Positions 44,797-56,760 of a stretch of DNA of 64,000 bases are shown in pieces. The translations under genes were made by a program, and so were the position numbers. The stretch's first letter is position 1. The number at the start of each line of letters is the position of its first letter. The stretch lies in NCBI GenBank assembly GCA_963921795.1, contig OY997652.1:61573756-61637755 (forward strand), read 5' to 3'. The DNA is from Nannobrachium achirus (taxonomy: Eukaryota > Chordata > Actinopteri > Myctophiformes > Myctophidae). A model generated the notes under the pieces. It was not told where the DNA came from, searched no databases, and saw nothing but the letters and a program-made list of their open reading frames with translations.

Positions 44797-45396
44797 GTGA
44801 GTATCTGTCTGTGTCAATATCACACATTAAAGATGCAGTGCCGTGATCACCCCCCCCCCCCCCCCCCACCCCTAAAATATGATCACCAGGCATTATGATT
44901 ATACTTGGAGGATGAATAAAAAAAAGTCTACTTAAAGTGTTAAATTTAGGTTTTTATGTAGCCACACCCACCAGTTCACAAGTATACCTGGTGTTCACCT
45001 TAGCACCACCCACCTGAACCAGTCCCTCCACCTCCAACAAGACCACCCAGCTTTCCTAATCCCTCCTCATTCTCGTGAAAGTACTGCCCATGGCTCTTCC
45101 CAGTTGTTTACTAAATGCTCAAGAACAGTGATTGTCAATGGGGTCTGGGGACCCCAAGGGGTCCTTGAGGGAGTTCCAAAGGGTCCACAGCAAAATTAGT
45201 TTAGTGTCAAAGTCAGTGTAACCAGTTGAAACCTGTATACATTGTCTATTTGACAATAGCAGATCTACATGAATGGATTAATCTGGTTACACTGATTTAG
45301 CTATTTTCTGTTTTCAAATAATCTTAGGGATTTTTCCTCCCTTTTCCTTTCAACTCTACATTTTAATTTGGTTTTAGTTTACATGAAAAGGTTTAA
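44797..45396. other. Non-coding: poly-C and hAT fragment
   Basis: A C-run at 44,850-44,868. A hAT fragment (GTCAATGGGGTCTGGGGACC) with a broken palindrome at 45,130-45,310. Confidence 0.5.
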
Positions 45397-47033
45397 AGGA
45401 CAACCTTAGTTTTGTACAACAAGGGTTCATATTTTAGATTGTAATTAAATAATATAAAAGATGAGTGTTAAAATGATTTCATTTACTTTTTTCTATTGTT
45501 TTAGAGATTCTTATTTCAGTGGTTGGGGCATGCGTACAAGTGGCTAAATAGGTCATTTTACACAGAATAAGCCCATTCCCAAGATACAACGCAACCTTTC
45601 ATGGTTGGATGTGACATATGGGGGCTAGAAGTGTTACTGTAAATAGCTATATGCTATATGGGGCCTCTGTTGTTCCTAATATACGTGAACGACATGGCAT
45701 CTGCTTGCGACTGCAACCTGTTCCTGTTCGCGGATGACTCGGCTCTCCTAGTCTCGGGCAAGGACCACTTGCAGGTTGAAAAGACACTTAACTCTGAACT
45801 AAGTAAGATCTGCACATGGCTTAACGACAACAAATTATCAATTCACTTGGGAAAAACTGAGTCCATCCTCTTTGGATCAAATCATAACCTCAAAAAAGTC
45901 GATAACTTCATAATCAAAGTGGGTGACAAGGTCATAACACGAAAAAAACGAAATCTCTTACTTAGGATCTATCCTTGAAGCTAATCTTTCCAGCGAAAAG
46001 ATGACTTCTAAAGTAATAAATAAAATCAACCAACAAACTCGTTTCCTACAGAGGATCGCCCCAATGGTCAATTTCAACACACTGAAGACCATAGCTGGTG
46101 CAATAATCCAGCCCCTCTTTGACTACGGAGTTCACGTATGGTATCGTGACGCCCCACAAGCCCTTAAAACTAAACTCCAAACAGCCCAAAATAAACTAAT
46201 TAGGGTCCTGCTTAACCTTCCCTATCAGACTCACCTCACCGCTACTCACCAGTTAAGAGTGGGGTGGCTCAGAGTAGATGACAGAGTACAGCAACTTGCA
46301 ATGGGCCTGGGGCCAGTTGCACCACCAGAACGTAAGTTCTGCCCTAAGTTAGGGAGTAATGTCCTTACTATAGGCTTAGTAACTACTAGTTAGTTTGTAA
46401 CTAAGTGAGTTACTAACAGGTGTTGCACCACGACTTCTTAAGGCATAATGTAACTAGTAATGGGTAGACTGTTCCTAAAGTAATGTATAGTCGCATAAAA
46501 TGACGTCATAGCTCCCGAATCCAATGAAAGCGAACTGTTTCTAGTAAGGAAATAAAGCTTGTATCGTCTTTTGTCAACAGAGACCTCCGTCTCTCCACTG
46601 GCTTGTGCAGTACAGTACACAAGTCACTGATATGCGCGCACGGGGCGAGCGCATCCCTGCGCAGCGCACTGCCCTGCAAACGGATTGTATCCTATGATTG
46701 TATCCCCTGTTGTGAAGTAACGCAGAGCAACGCATATTTGTGACTGGACACGGCTGACGGCTAGTCATTGATATTTTTTTCATTTTAATTTTTTCATTCC
46801 ATTTGAAAGCTGGGGATCATAGCCACAAAATGATATATTGGTTGTGGAGATTGACCCAACAGTTTTGAAGATATGGCTTATAGAATGATGCCATGCTGAA
46901 ATAGTACTTTTGAGATATTCAAGTTTTAAATAAAGTTCTAACCTGCAATGACCTGACTCCGCCACATGGGGAAGTAGAGAGCCAATCTTCAATTCAAAGA
47001 AGCTTTATTGGCATGAGAACACAAACGTTTACA

Positions 47034-47590
47034 CAGTGGTGGAAAAAGTACCTACACTTTATAATTAAGTAAAAGTATCAATACTGCAATATAGAATCAC
47101 TCTGTTACAAGTAAAAGTCCAGAATTAAAAATGTACTTGAGTAAAAGTAGAAAAGTATTGGTATCCAAATGTACTTAAAGTACCAAAAGTAAAAGTACAA
47201 AATGTTTGAAAATAGCAGATCTACAAGCTCACAACGCGTCGCACCGCAATGCGTTGTGAGCTTGTAGATCGGCTATTTTCAAATAGCCTTGGTATAACAT
47301 AGGGCTAAAGTGGTTTATGTATGTTTTAAACTTTAGTTATTGCTTTGTAGATTTTGATTTTAATAGCCCAAAACATACATGAACTACTTCAGCTGTTATT
47401 GTAGCCTATACACATTTTGGCCATTTGAAAATAGCTCACATTGTGAGCTTGTAGATCTTCTATTTTAAAAATATATTTATTAATACCGGACTTCTACTTG
47501 TAACAGAGTATATCTAAATTGCAGTGGGCATATACTTTTACTTAAGTAAATAAGAAAAGTAAAGTATTTCTTCCTATAGTGGCACAAAGT
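47034..47590. mobile_element. hAT MITE, ACTTTTACT family, nested
   Basis: Starts CAGTGGTGGAAAAAGTACC and ends near ATAGTGG. It lies in the 3.7-kb transposon and holds a complete palindrome at 47,207-47,281 and a second, loopless one at 47,425-47,465. The short AAAGAAGCTTTATTGGCATG piece just before (46,990-47,012) looks like another retrotransposon 3' end. Confidence 0.8.
47207..47281. repeat. Palindrome copy, near-perfect
   Basis: TGAAAATAGCAGATCTACAA arm and CACAACGCGTCGCACCGC loop. Among the most regular copies and a good reference for a consensus. Confidence 0.9.
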
Positions 47591-47853
47591 TCTATGGGGC
47601 ACCCGTTTTCGTCAGTCCACGTTGCTCTAAGGGAAGCTACGTGCGCAACACTATAACTCGTGACCTATCGAAATTGGTCAGCTAACTGTGCTAAAAAATG
47701 CTTTATGTAACATCAGTGTTTGTGTTTGTGTAACTTCAGTCAGAAGGATAATCTGACGGTTCTGATCTGAGTAAACCACAATCTACAGTCTTAACCGCCT
47801 TGCGTTGTGAGCTTGTAGAAGAGCAACAATAGAGTTGGGTATACGATGCCTGC

Positions 47854-48761
47854 CAGGGCTGCCAACTTTCAGGAAAACCTAAGAGTGAGATTTTTCTTTT
47901 TTTGGAGGGGGGCTTTGGTGCCTCAAAAGAAATATAAAAAAATGATATATAGGCCTATATGTTCAACAAATATTACAATAATTTAGGTTATTATTATTAT
48001 AATTTTATCGACCCTTGGAGTCACTATCACACCAACCAGGTACAGTATTTTGCACTGGGTGGGTCTTATTTAATTCTCCAAATCTAACCCTCAATTATGA
48101 ATATGTAATTTTGAGGCAGAAACGTAGAATAGCCTATACTGTGGATCATTTTGGTGGGGGGTCTGGGGTCCTCCCCCAGAAAAAAATTAAAAGAGTAGAT
48201 GTTATTTCCTGTATTCTGTTGCATTTTACAGGGAGTTTGATACTTTTTATCTGGCTTTACTAGGATGAGAAAATTATGGATAAATGTTTACATTAAGCTG
48301 CAAGTAACACGTCTTTTGCTTGAAGATCTGTTCTTTTTGCACACGCATCCATCCAAAAGTCCCTCCTCATTTAAACTGCCTGCTAGTAAGCAATGGGCAT
48401 TTTGGACGTGTTGAATTAATGTTGTAGCCTAGATTCTCCTGTCGCCTGTCGATCTTACTGTAGAGAATGACGTGCGCAGGGAACGTGCACGCAGCATTCC
48501 TCACACCAGACGCTCACGCACCGCACACACAGCGACGCATCTAATCATTACTTCAGAATCAGATACAGTATTTTAAGCCCTTTTTTGTTGCTCAAATCGC
48601 GGCCGAAGTGGATGTCTCAGTGACACTTGAGTTGACGCAGTTTTCCACTTTGTGACGGCTGGTGATATGACGGCGTGAGAAATACGATGTGTGGCGTGAG
48701 AGCGTGAGAAGAGGGTCATTGCGTGAGTCTCACGCTCATTGCGTGAGGGTTGGCAGCTCTG
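47854..48761. mobile_element. hAT element CAGGGCTGCCAAC
   Basis: Ends CAGGGCTGCCAAC and GTTGGCAGCTCTG, perfect 8-bp duplication ATGCCTGC (47,846-47,853 and 48,762-48,769). Nested in the 3.7-kb transposon. CTCACGC repeats near the right end. No transposase. Confidence 0.95.
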
Positions 48762-48769
48762 ATGCCTGC

Positions 48770-49939
48770 GTTAGCCTGCAGCTAGCGCTAGCTAACGTTA
48801 GCGTTAGCCGTTAGCCACTAATATACAGTCATCCAGAATAGTCTAATAAGTCAACTTTCCGACGTCGAGGGAATGGTTACATTCCATGTGTCCTTCTGAT
48901 GGATTTTTCCCCTGGCTGTCATTCCTGTTAATGTTTTATTGTCCAAAAAAAAAAATGCTCTGAACCTTAAAACTAGATATTTTTCGAGGACACTGTTCCA
49001 TTCAATGCTAAGCTAACTCAACGAGAGGACCACACTGTTTCCGGAAGTAGAACACATACGTCACGAGTCTTAGCCAATCACAGACGCCAACGGATCATTT
49101 TTTCCACACCAGAGAAGAAGAAAACCGGACTAACAATTAAATAAATAATAGATAAATAATAGATTAAATCAGTATAACAACGTAACGTGGTTCATTTGGA
49201 ACATACGTGGCATTAAATTAACGGAATAAATACCGGAATGAATATCGCTAAGTAATGGAGTCTCGATATTACCGCATTTGGCTACAAAGGGCTAATACAG
49301 GCTGGCTAGGTCTAGCATTTTAGCCATATTCTGGGAGGACCAACACAAATATGTCACGATCTCTCACATTAATTAAAAAAAGTCCTATTTACATGCAGAG
49401 TTAAGCTCTGGCGTTGAAGTGAAATGTAGCCTAGATATTTTGAGATGCTTTTGTGGCTTTATCACATTTTAGAGAAAAAACTAAACAAAACGTCATAACA
49501 GCTCCTGTGAACAATTGATCAGTGCGAAATGACTAGCTGCCTGCCAGACTGGGACACATTTGGAGACACAGGGGAAGAGAGCGCACCGTTCAATTCGCTG
49601 TTGTGCTGTATGCAGTGGTTGAAAAGTACTCAAATGAATTAAAAAAGTATCAATCCTGCAATATAGAAATACTCTATTAATAGCAGACACATCGTGAGCT
49701 TGTATATCGGCTATTTTCAAATGGCCAAAATATATTTAGGGCTTAATGTATGTTTTAAACAGATGGGTCGTTTCATTGTTGAATTAATTAAATAGCCGAT
49801 ATAATGCTGTCTGCCACGTTAGTAGTGAAGTTGCTCTACTCCCATAGAGATAGGTTACTTAGTAAAGACTTAGTGCTGCCCAAGGGGTGGTGTAAATATT
49901 TACTTGTTACTTAGAGATACGTAAGAACTAATTTGTGTG
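48770..49939. other. Interior of the 3.7-kb transposon
   Basis: I see no coding region. GCTAGCGCTAGCTAACGTTA repeats at 48,778-48,815. An ACTTTTACT-family fragment with a half palindrome at 49,615-49,730. Confidence 0.5.
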
Positions 49940-50614
49940 GTGCAACACCTGACATTTTAGTAATGCGTAAGTCTTGACTTAGAAGCCATTTACGTTACAA
50001 CTAGGCTACGTTATAACTTAGTAACAGCTGGTGCAACCCCGCCCTGGTGTACAAGATACACTACACCACTATGATACCCAAGTACCTGTCAAAATACTTT
50101 ATAAACATTAAGGATGTCCATAATTACAACACCAGAGGCAGCGCCACAGATCACTTCCAACCCAGAGTCAAAACCAACAAAGGGTCAAACTCGTTTTTCT
50201 GCTATATCACCAAAATGTGGAAAGCCTTACCGAAGGCCATAAAGGAATGTGGATCACTAGCATCCTTTAAAATTGCCCTGAAAAACCACTTACAGGCAGC
50301 AGCTGTTCGCAACTGGTAAAAAAAACTAACCTAGCCCAACTCTACCCTCCCCTGCCCCTTCTTTGTATACTTACTGTTTGTTTAGACTTACTGTTTTCTT
50401 TATTTGTTCTCTCATTTTTTTTCCTTCTTTACATATCTACTGCATAGTACTGTGTTCTATTCGTCTGTCATTCAATGTTATATGAGATACTTTAATGGTT
50501 TCCTGTGGAAATAAGCTTAGTCTTGTAATGGATCTCCTTTTAGTAGACCTTGTACCAGTGAACTGTACCTTCATGAAACTGTACCTTTTCCTATGCAAAC
50601 TTCTAATAAAGTCT

Positions 50615-50646
<32 letters not shown>

Positions 50647-50840
50647 GAAACTGCTGGCTTATTGTGTCTAAAAATACATATTTAGCCACTTGCCCCCATG
50701 TGTACGCATGCCCCACATTTTAGCACGGTAAACACGATAAAACAATAGAACGAAGCACATGGAAACATTTTAACACTCACCTTTTCTTTTCTCTAATTAC
50801 AATCTAAAATATGGTTGTTGTAAAAAAAACAAAGTTGTCC

Positions 50841-51676
<836 letters not shown>

Positions 51677-51696
51677 TGCCTGTGTTTTCTCATCAG

Positions 51697-52210
51697 ATTT
51701 AACAGGGAGGAACATGAAGGTCCTGGAGACATTCCTGGGAGGTACTGTATATTCCCTCTCTGACTTCCCAGAAGCTGCTATGAAGAAATCCATGGAGAGT
51801 AAAAATGTCCACTTGGACCTCTTTGTCCGGTTCCTTCATGGCCTCTCTGTGAAGTCAACCCGGAGTCTGTTGGGAAGCCTATTGGAACAGACAAAGAGCA
51901 GTCCATGGGAGATCCAGAAAGCCACCAACAACCTGAGGGAGTTGTTAAAAGATGCCTCTCCTGATAGATGTGTCAATATCTTCCACTTTTTGATGGAGAT
52001 GAATGTCCACTCATTACATCAGGAGATCCAACAGTACCTGAAGTCAGAGAACAGAACAGAGAAACTGTCTGAGACCCTGTGTTCAGCTCTGGCCGTCATA
52101 CTGCAGACATCAGAGGAGGTTCTGGATGAGTTGGACCTGGACAAATACAACACATCAAAGGGGGGACGAAGGAGACTGATCCCAGCTGTGAGGAACTGCA
52201 GGAAGCCTCG
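51697..52210 (+). pseudogene. Second NLR: 3' part of a FISNA-NACHT exon
   Basis: 514 nt, open throughout, homologous to the last third of the exon at 35,338-37,240: [56 protein letters not shown], same donor (gttagt) and phase 2. FISNA and the NACHT ATPase core are absent. Homology starts at a (GT)n/(GCGT)n tract, with a possible acceptor (ttttctcatcag) at 51,696. That acceptor would enter in phase 1, the same phase that exon 34,276-34,376 leaves in. It may be a deletion remnant, a still usable alternative exon, or an assembly collapse. It lacks the Arg/Gly insert of the first copy. Confidence 0.75.
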
Positions 52211-52529
52211 GTTAGTACAGTAGTCATGTAGTCTCGAGTGGCCAGACTGTTGACTCTCACGATTTGCAAATGCTCCCGTCATACAGTCTGGGGAAAAGGA
52301 GGTCTTTGGATGAGTACCGGTTAAAGCGGAAGTGAAGCCTCCTCCACACTTTCGCAAATCACAACCTCCACCCCTCATTTCTCACATGCCCCTCTTCTAG
52401 CGCCACCATGAGGTTGCCAACCTGACGATCGCTTATCTCCCGATTAGAGAGTCCTACTGGTTTTATATAGTTTATATAAAATGATTCATCGACGACTCGC
52501 ATTAAACCCCCCGACTTGAAGACAGCCCT

Positions 52530-53480
52530 AATTTAGTTTTAGTAATATTTTAGTCAGCTGAAAAGTTACTCACTTTCTTTTAGTCTGGTTTTATTTGACT
52601 AAATACCATAAAACTATAGTTGACTAAATCTACAGTTGATTTAGTCGACTAAATTGCTTTTCGGAGGGCCGTGATAGTGTTGACATTTTTACTCAGCTGT
52701 GTGCTGAAAATAACAGATCTACAAGCTCACAACATGTCGAAGCACCACAAGTTGAGAGCATGTAGATCTGCTACTTTCTGAGAGAGTGACATCTGCACAC
52801 AACTAAACAAAAAATGACTTGTCTTTTAGTTCTACTGGATCTCTTAGCCCCTCCCTAACATCTTTGTTGAGGAAATAGTAAGTATATTTAGTCATAGCCA
52901 GGGGCGTCAATTGGGTATGGCAGGGGTATGCAGCTGCCATACCCTGGTTCCAGGGGGGAAAATAAGTTACTTTTAAATATAAATCCATGAATGTCTCTTT
53001 GTCTATCTGCGCAGTGAAATAACTACAAATGCAAAATTTTACAAAATGGTCACTTTAACAAGGTATTATAATTATATTCTCCACACTTGTAGACTATTCT
53101 TATCAGTTTGACAGAATGGTATATTCCCAGGTTCCGCAGGTCAGCTGCACAGGAGCAATACATTATTTAATTGTGGCACGTTTACTAACATGCTAAGTTT
53201 AGCTGCACTTGAACAACCATTCCAGGCTGCCATATCCAGCCCAAGAATCTGTAGAAACCTGATTCTTGGGCCTTTTCTTTCTTTTTTGCTGCGAGGCGTT
53301 TTAAGCATGTAGATCTGCTATTTTCACAATAGAACCGTGTTATACAAAATGTAATGCCTCTTTTCCATGACGACTCCCATCTTTGCCATACCCTAGCTTT
53401 TGCTGAACTGATGCCACTGGTCATAGTTTTAGTCATCATATCTTAGTTTTTATTTAGTTTTGTCAGTGAGAAAAGGTAGT
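52530..53480. mobile_element. TAGTGTTG-family hAT fragment with nested hAT
   Basis: AGTTTTAGTAATATTTTAGTC and ATTTAGTTTTGTCAGTGAG pieces match 16,228-16,747. A complete palindrome lies at 52,706-52,782. Another hAT is inserted at 52,899-53,419. Confidence 0.75.
52899..53419. mobile_element. hAT element CAGGGGCGTCAATTGGGTATGG
   Basis: Ends CAGGGGCGTCAATTGGG and, inverted, CAGTGGCATCAGTTCAGC. Flanks GTCATAGC/GTCATAGT (8 bp, one mismatch). A half palindrome at 53,290-53,325. Confidence 0.85.
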
Positions 53481-54077
53481 TGTCAGTTTTATTTTTATTT
53501 GTTTATTTGTGGTGTTCAAAAAAAAAAGCAAAAAACTATTTGCACCTCATTGGATATTTGCTATCTCTGTACCTTTGATGCTCTGTGTGGGAGCGTCACT
53601 GGTATTTCCTGCTTCTGTCTCTTGTCTCTTCTCATAACCTCCATATTGTAGCTTATGAAATGTTATAATATTGGGGGAAATGAAAACTAACGTGTCGGTG
53701 CTCCGCCTCGAAGCCAGATCAAAGCCTGCAGCTGTGGCCCAGCTTGAGGAGACAGGGATGAGAAATAGAGAGACTGAAAGCTGGTCTCTAGCAGCTTGTT
53801 TGTAAAGCTTTTACACAGTTTAGACAGTAAATATGCAATGTAGTTCAGTCTTCATTTCACACCTTTAACTGCTGGTTGAAAGCTTTAATATAAAATGTTT
53901 TATCTTCCTCCGTACAGTCATTCTGTGCTGTCAAGTGGTGTTGTCTATTCCACACTCTACTCCGCTAAATACTGTTTATGTCTGGATAACTAGATAGGAG
54001 ATATTTTATTTAACTCCCATGAGAGTGAACAGTGTATAATTTGTTTTGATAATCTCGTATTTAATCTGCATTTACAG

Positions 54078-54254
54078 ACTTGTTGGCTGTAACCTCGGAC
54101 AGACAGATGTTGAAGTTGTGGCTTCAGCTCTCAGCTCTAATCCTTCCCATTTGAGAGAATTGGACCTCAGTGAAAACGACCTGAACGATTCAGGACTAGT
54201 GGAGCTGCTCTGTGAAGGACTGAAGAGTATGCACTGTAGGCTGGAGATTCTACG
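54078..54254 (+). CDS. Second NLR, LRR exon
   Basis: 177 nt, phase 2 in and out, close to the first gene's LRR exons ([25 protein letters not shown]). Splice sites intact (tttacag, gtaaga). It could serve as an extra LRR exon of the first gene or belong to the broken second copy. Confidence 0.85.
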
Positions 54255-54799
54255 GTAAGATTAATTTACCTGATTTATATTGATCAGTTCTGTAATAGGC
54301 CTATGTACTGTATTATGTGAATGTAATATGAATGCTGTGGTGAGAATGTATTAATAAGCTTGATATCATGATAACCCAAGCCTATGTGCCTGAGTAGACG
54401 TTAAAATGACCCCAACCATGTTTGAAAGTGTAATATCCCTTTAAGGCAAATGTATACGCTACTTTTGTGCATAAAAATAACTGATCTACTGTATATTTGC
54501 TATTTTGAACGTTTGACCCCAAGAGGGTCCCAAAACTATTTTTGGGCGTCCCCAGCTTAATGTACAACACACAGTATAAGTGTATACAGGGTATCTGCAC
54601 ATTTATAAAGGTACAATTTATTGACTTTAAAACCAAATTGACCAAATTGTCAAATATTCTGGAAGGAAGCGTCAAACATTCTGAAATAGCCGATCTACAA
54701 GCTCACTGCAAGGCATTGTTCCAAGTGCTTGTCAGGGTGGGGTTCCCAGTTCAAATATGATTATCAATCAATCAATCTGGTGTTTCATTCTTCATTCAG

Positions 54800-54931
54800 A
54801 CTGGCTCACTGCAACTTGTCAGAGAGATGCTGTGAACTTCTGGTCTCAGCTGTAAGCTCTCATCCCTCCCTAAGAGAGCTGGACCTGAGCTCCAACATGA
54901 TGGTGAATGTTCCAGTCCTGGAGAACTGCAA
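54800..54931 (+). CDS. Second NLR, short LRR exon
   Basis: 132 nt, nearly identical to 43,515-43,646 (one I-to-L change in HPSLREL). Same acceptor and donor. Confidence 0.85.
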
Positions 54932-55605
54932 GTGAGTAGACTTGAGCTGTGTCCATGTTAGTGCACTGAATGTGCAGTGTTTCCCTCATGTGTCTCTGAA
55001 CAGAGTATTCACTCTGACACAAAGTCACAAATAGATGTGTACATATTTGTGTATTTAGTAGGGCTGTCAAAGTTAACGCAATAATAAAGAGTTGAGGCAC
55101 ATTCCTTTTAACGGCACAATTTGTTTTGATGTGCAATTAATGCACTGTGGCGTTTGAACCGTGGTCCATTCCAAACTCTGAGGTAAACGTATTGTTGTAG
55201 TTTGATTAAACATAACTTGCCACTGAAAAAAGGCTCATATAGCTTATTATCTCCCAAGTAAAGACACCTTCACAATAAAAGCCAGATCATTAGTAATCAT
55301 TACTGCAATGTTAGTGAATCAATATGCCCATCTGTTATTTGTTGGTCTTGAGTTTATCATTTCAGCTTTTTTCTCCCATTCACACCTTTTGTTACTTGAA
55401 GATTCTGTACTGTAGTTGTCATTGTTCCAATAATAAACTTTAATTTGCATAAAGCAAGCATTTGTCTACTGCCATGTTGATCATAATCATGTGATTAATT
55501 GTATTTAACAAAAATGAAGAACAGTAAAAGTGCAGTATTTTAATCGATTGACAGCCCTGGTATTTGATTAATCAGATTGAACAAAATATGTTTTTCCTCA
55601 CTTAG
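54932..55605. other. Second NLR intron
   Basis: The first 130 bp match the intron after 43,646. Beyond, AT-rich sequence bounded by TAGGGCTGTCAAAGTTAACG (55,057) and TCGATTGACAGCCCTGG (55,542), which are inverse. This marks a small DNA element of about 500 bp. Confidence 0.6.
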
Positions 55606-55655
55606 AGTGAAACATGGAGGAGAAGATTGGCTTAATCCTCAACTCATTACCAGAT
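55606..55655 (+). CDS. Second NLR, linker exon
   Basis: 50 nt, identical in protein to 44,747-44,796. Acceptor cttag, donor gtgagt. No PRY-SPRY exon after it in the remaining 8 kb. Confidence 0.75.
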
Positions 55656-55714
55656 GTGAGTATCTGTCTGTCTGTGTCAATATCACACATTAACATTTTA
55701 TACACTGTTGTATG

Positions 55715-55860
55715 CTTGGTTGGCTCCTCCCCAGATGCTGTTCTGAAAACTCTTCGGGAGAGCTTCCAGGGAATTCAGGTTTCTCTGCTCTTGGCCTGGT
55801 CCTTAACACCAGCAAGACTAAGTTTAAACACACCACCAAATAACAGGCTAATAAAACATG
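55715..55860 (+). mobile_element. Non-LTR retrotransposon fragment (reverse transcriptase)
   Basis: DAVLKTLRESFQGIQVSLL followed, in another frame, by GLVLNTSKTKFKHTT, the typical segment after the catalytic ADD motif in L2/CR1-like elements. It is a short relic of a family different from 45,648-50,640. Confidence 0.6.
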
Positions 55861-56760
55861 TTTGCCAGACCCATGAAATGGGTAGGCCTACATAAGCAAA
55901 TGTCGGTCTGTCCGGGTTTTCTATATAAAGGGTATATATGATGATGACATGATGATGACATGCCTACAAAAGGCATGATGTCATAAATGATGATGACAGA
56001 CAGGGGGTCTGGCACAACCAGGTTGACCTGGTCTAGTTTCTATTAAAGAATGCTCACATTTGACTGAGTTGACATGTTGATGCTGGAATCCAGGATGGCA
56101 GAGATTCCATTATATGGACCAGAGGGCTTGTAGATTGGCTATATTTCCAAAACAACCGATCTACAAGCTCACCATGCGTTGTGAGCCTTTAGATTGTCTA
56201 TATTTGAAAGTTAGACAAAAATCGCAGATCTACAAGCTCAAAATGTGTAACATCCTGACAGGTTCTGAATTTGTAAAGTATGTTTGAAAAGTACTCGATC
56301 TACAAGCTCAAAACGTGATGTAATTTGATGGACCAAATGGCTGATTTTATGCTTTTCTGCATGCTGAAAATAGCATATCTACAAGGTCACAACGTGCCAC
56401 AGCACAACGAGTTGTGAGCTTGTAGATCTGCTATTTTCAGCAACATTTCTTTTATTTCTACTGCATCTCTTCTCCACTAGTCCCTCCCTAACATTTTAGT
56501 CTAGTTTTTATTTGTTGACAAAATTGTCAATATATTTAGTTTTAGTTTTAGTCAGAGCTTAGTTTTTATTTAGTTTTCGTCAGTGAAAAAAGCGAGTCGA
56601 TAAACATTTAGTCAACGAAATCAACACTAGAAGAAAGGTTACTAATACGTGCGTGCGTCCATGTGTGGGGAAAAAATATCAGATCAACAAGCTTGTGGTG
56701 CCGTGCTGCGAGGTCTTTGAATATTTTTGACCCGATTCCATTCTAAACCGTTCTTCTAAA
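55861..56760. repeat. Palindrome cluster
   Basis: Whole or partial palindromes at 56,125-56,205 (two half-units), 56,219, 56,290, 56,366-56,442 (complete) and 56,675, with a TAGTGTTG-family hAT end at 56,450-56,635. About one copy per 100 bp. No gene. Confidence 0.8.

Larger units (their letters stand above)
46311..50042. mobile_element. 3.7-kb DNA transposon inside the LINE
   Basis: TIRs begin GGCCAGTTGCACCA and the inverse of GCGGGGTTGCACCA, and continue imperfectly for about 130 bp (a second GGTGTTGCACCAC motif lies at 46,418 and, inverted, at 49,940). LINE sequence CCTGG is repeated at both sides (46,306-46,310 and 50,043-50,047), so the target duplication is up to 5 bp. If it is only CTG, a Harbinger-type 3-bp target would fit. 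No transposase found. Confidence 0.8.
45648..50640 (+). mobile_element. Non-LTR retrotransposon, 5' truncated and interrupted
   Basis: Reverse transcriptase core: GPLLFLIYVNDM, then FADDSALLVSG with the FADD catalytic motif, TWLNDNKLSIHLGKTES, SYLGSILEANLSS. The thumb-like part FLQRIAPMVNFNTLKTIAGA runs to QQLAMGL at 46,308. The frame continues at 50,045 (VYKIHYTTMIPKYLSKYF ... NYNTRG ... HLQAAAVRNW, stop at 50,317-50,319), then a 3' untranslated part and a (TCAA)n tail. One frameshift in the A-run near 45,945 separates the first two pieces. Jockey/CR1-L2-like group is my best guess. A 3.7-kb DNA transposon interrupts it. Since the frame resumes exactly, that insertion was clean. Confidence 0.88.
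45397..50840. mobile_element. TTAA foldback element hosting a nested stack
   Basis: The left arm 45,397-45,647 and right arm 50,641-50,840 match the copy at 42,610-43,078. The break point TAAATAGC|AATAAAG is continuous in that copy. Left TTAA at 45,393-45,396. The right boundary is damaged. Confidence 0.88.

Noticed and set aside
44797-44846. Extension of the NLR coding frame past 44,796 as the true C-terminus
   Set aside because: The donor gtgagt is strong and the same edge is kept in the second copy; it remains only as a fallback ending.
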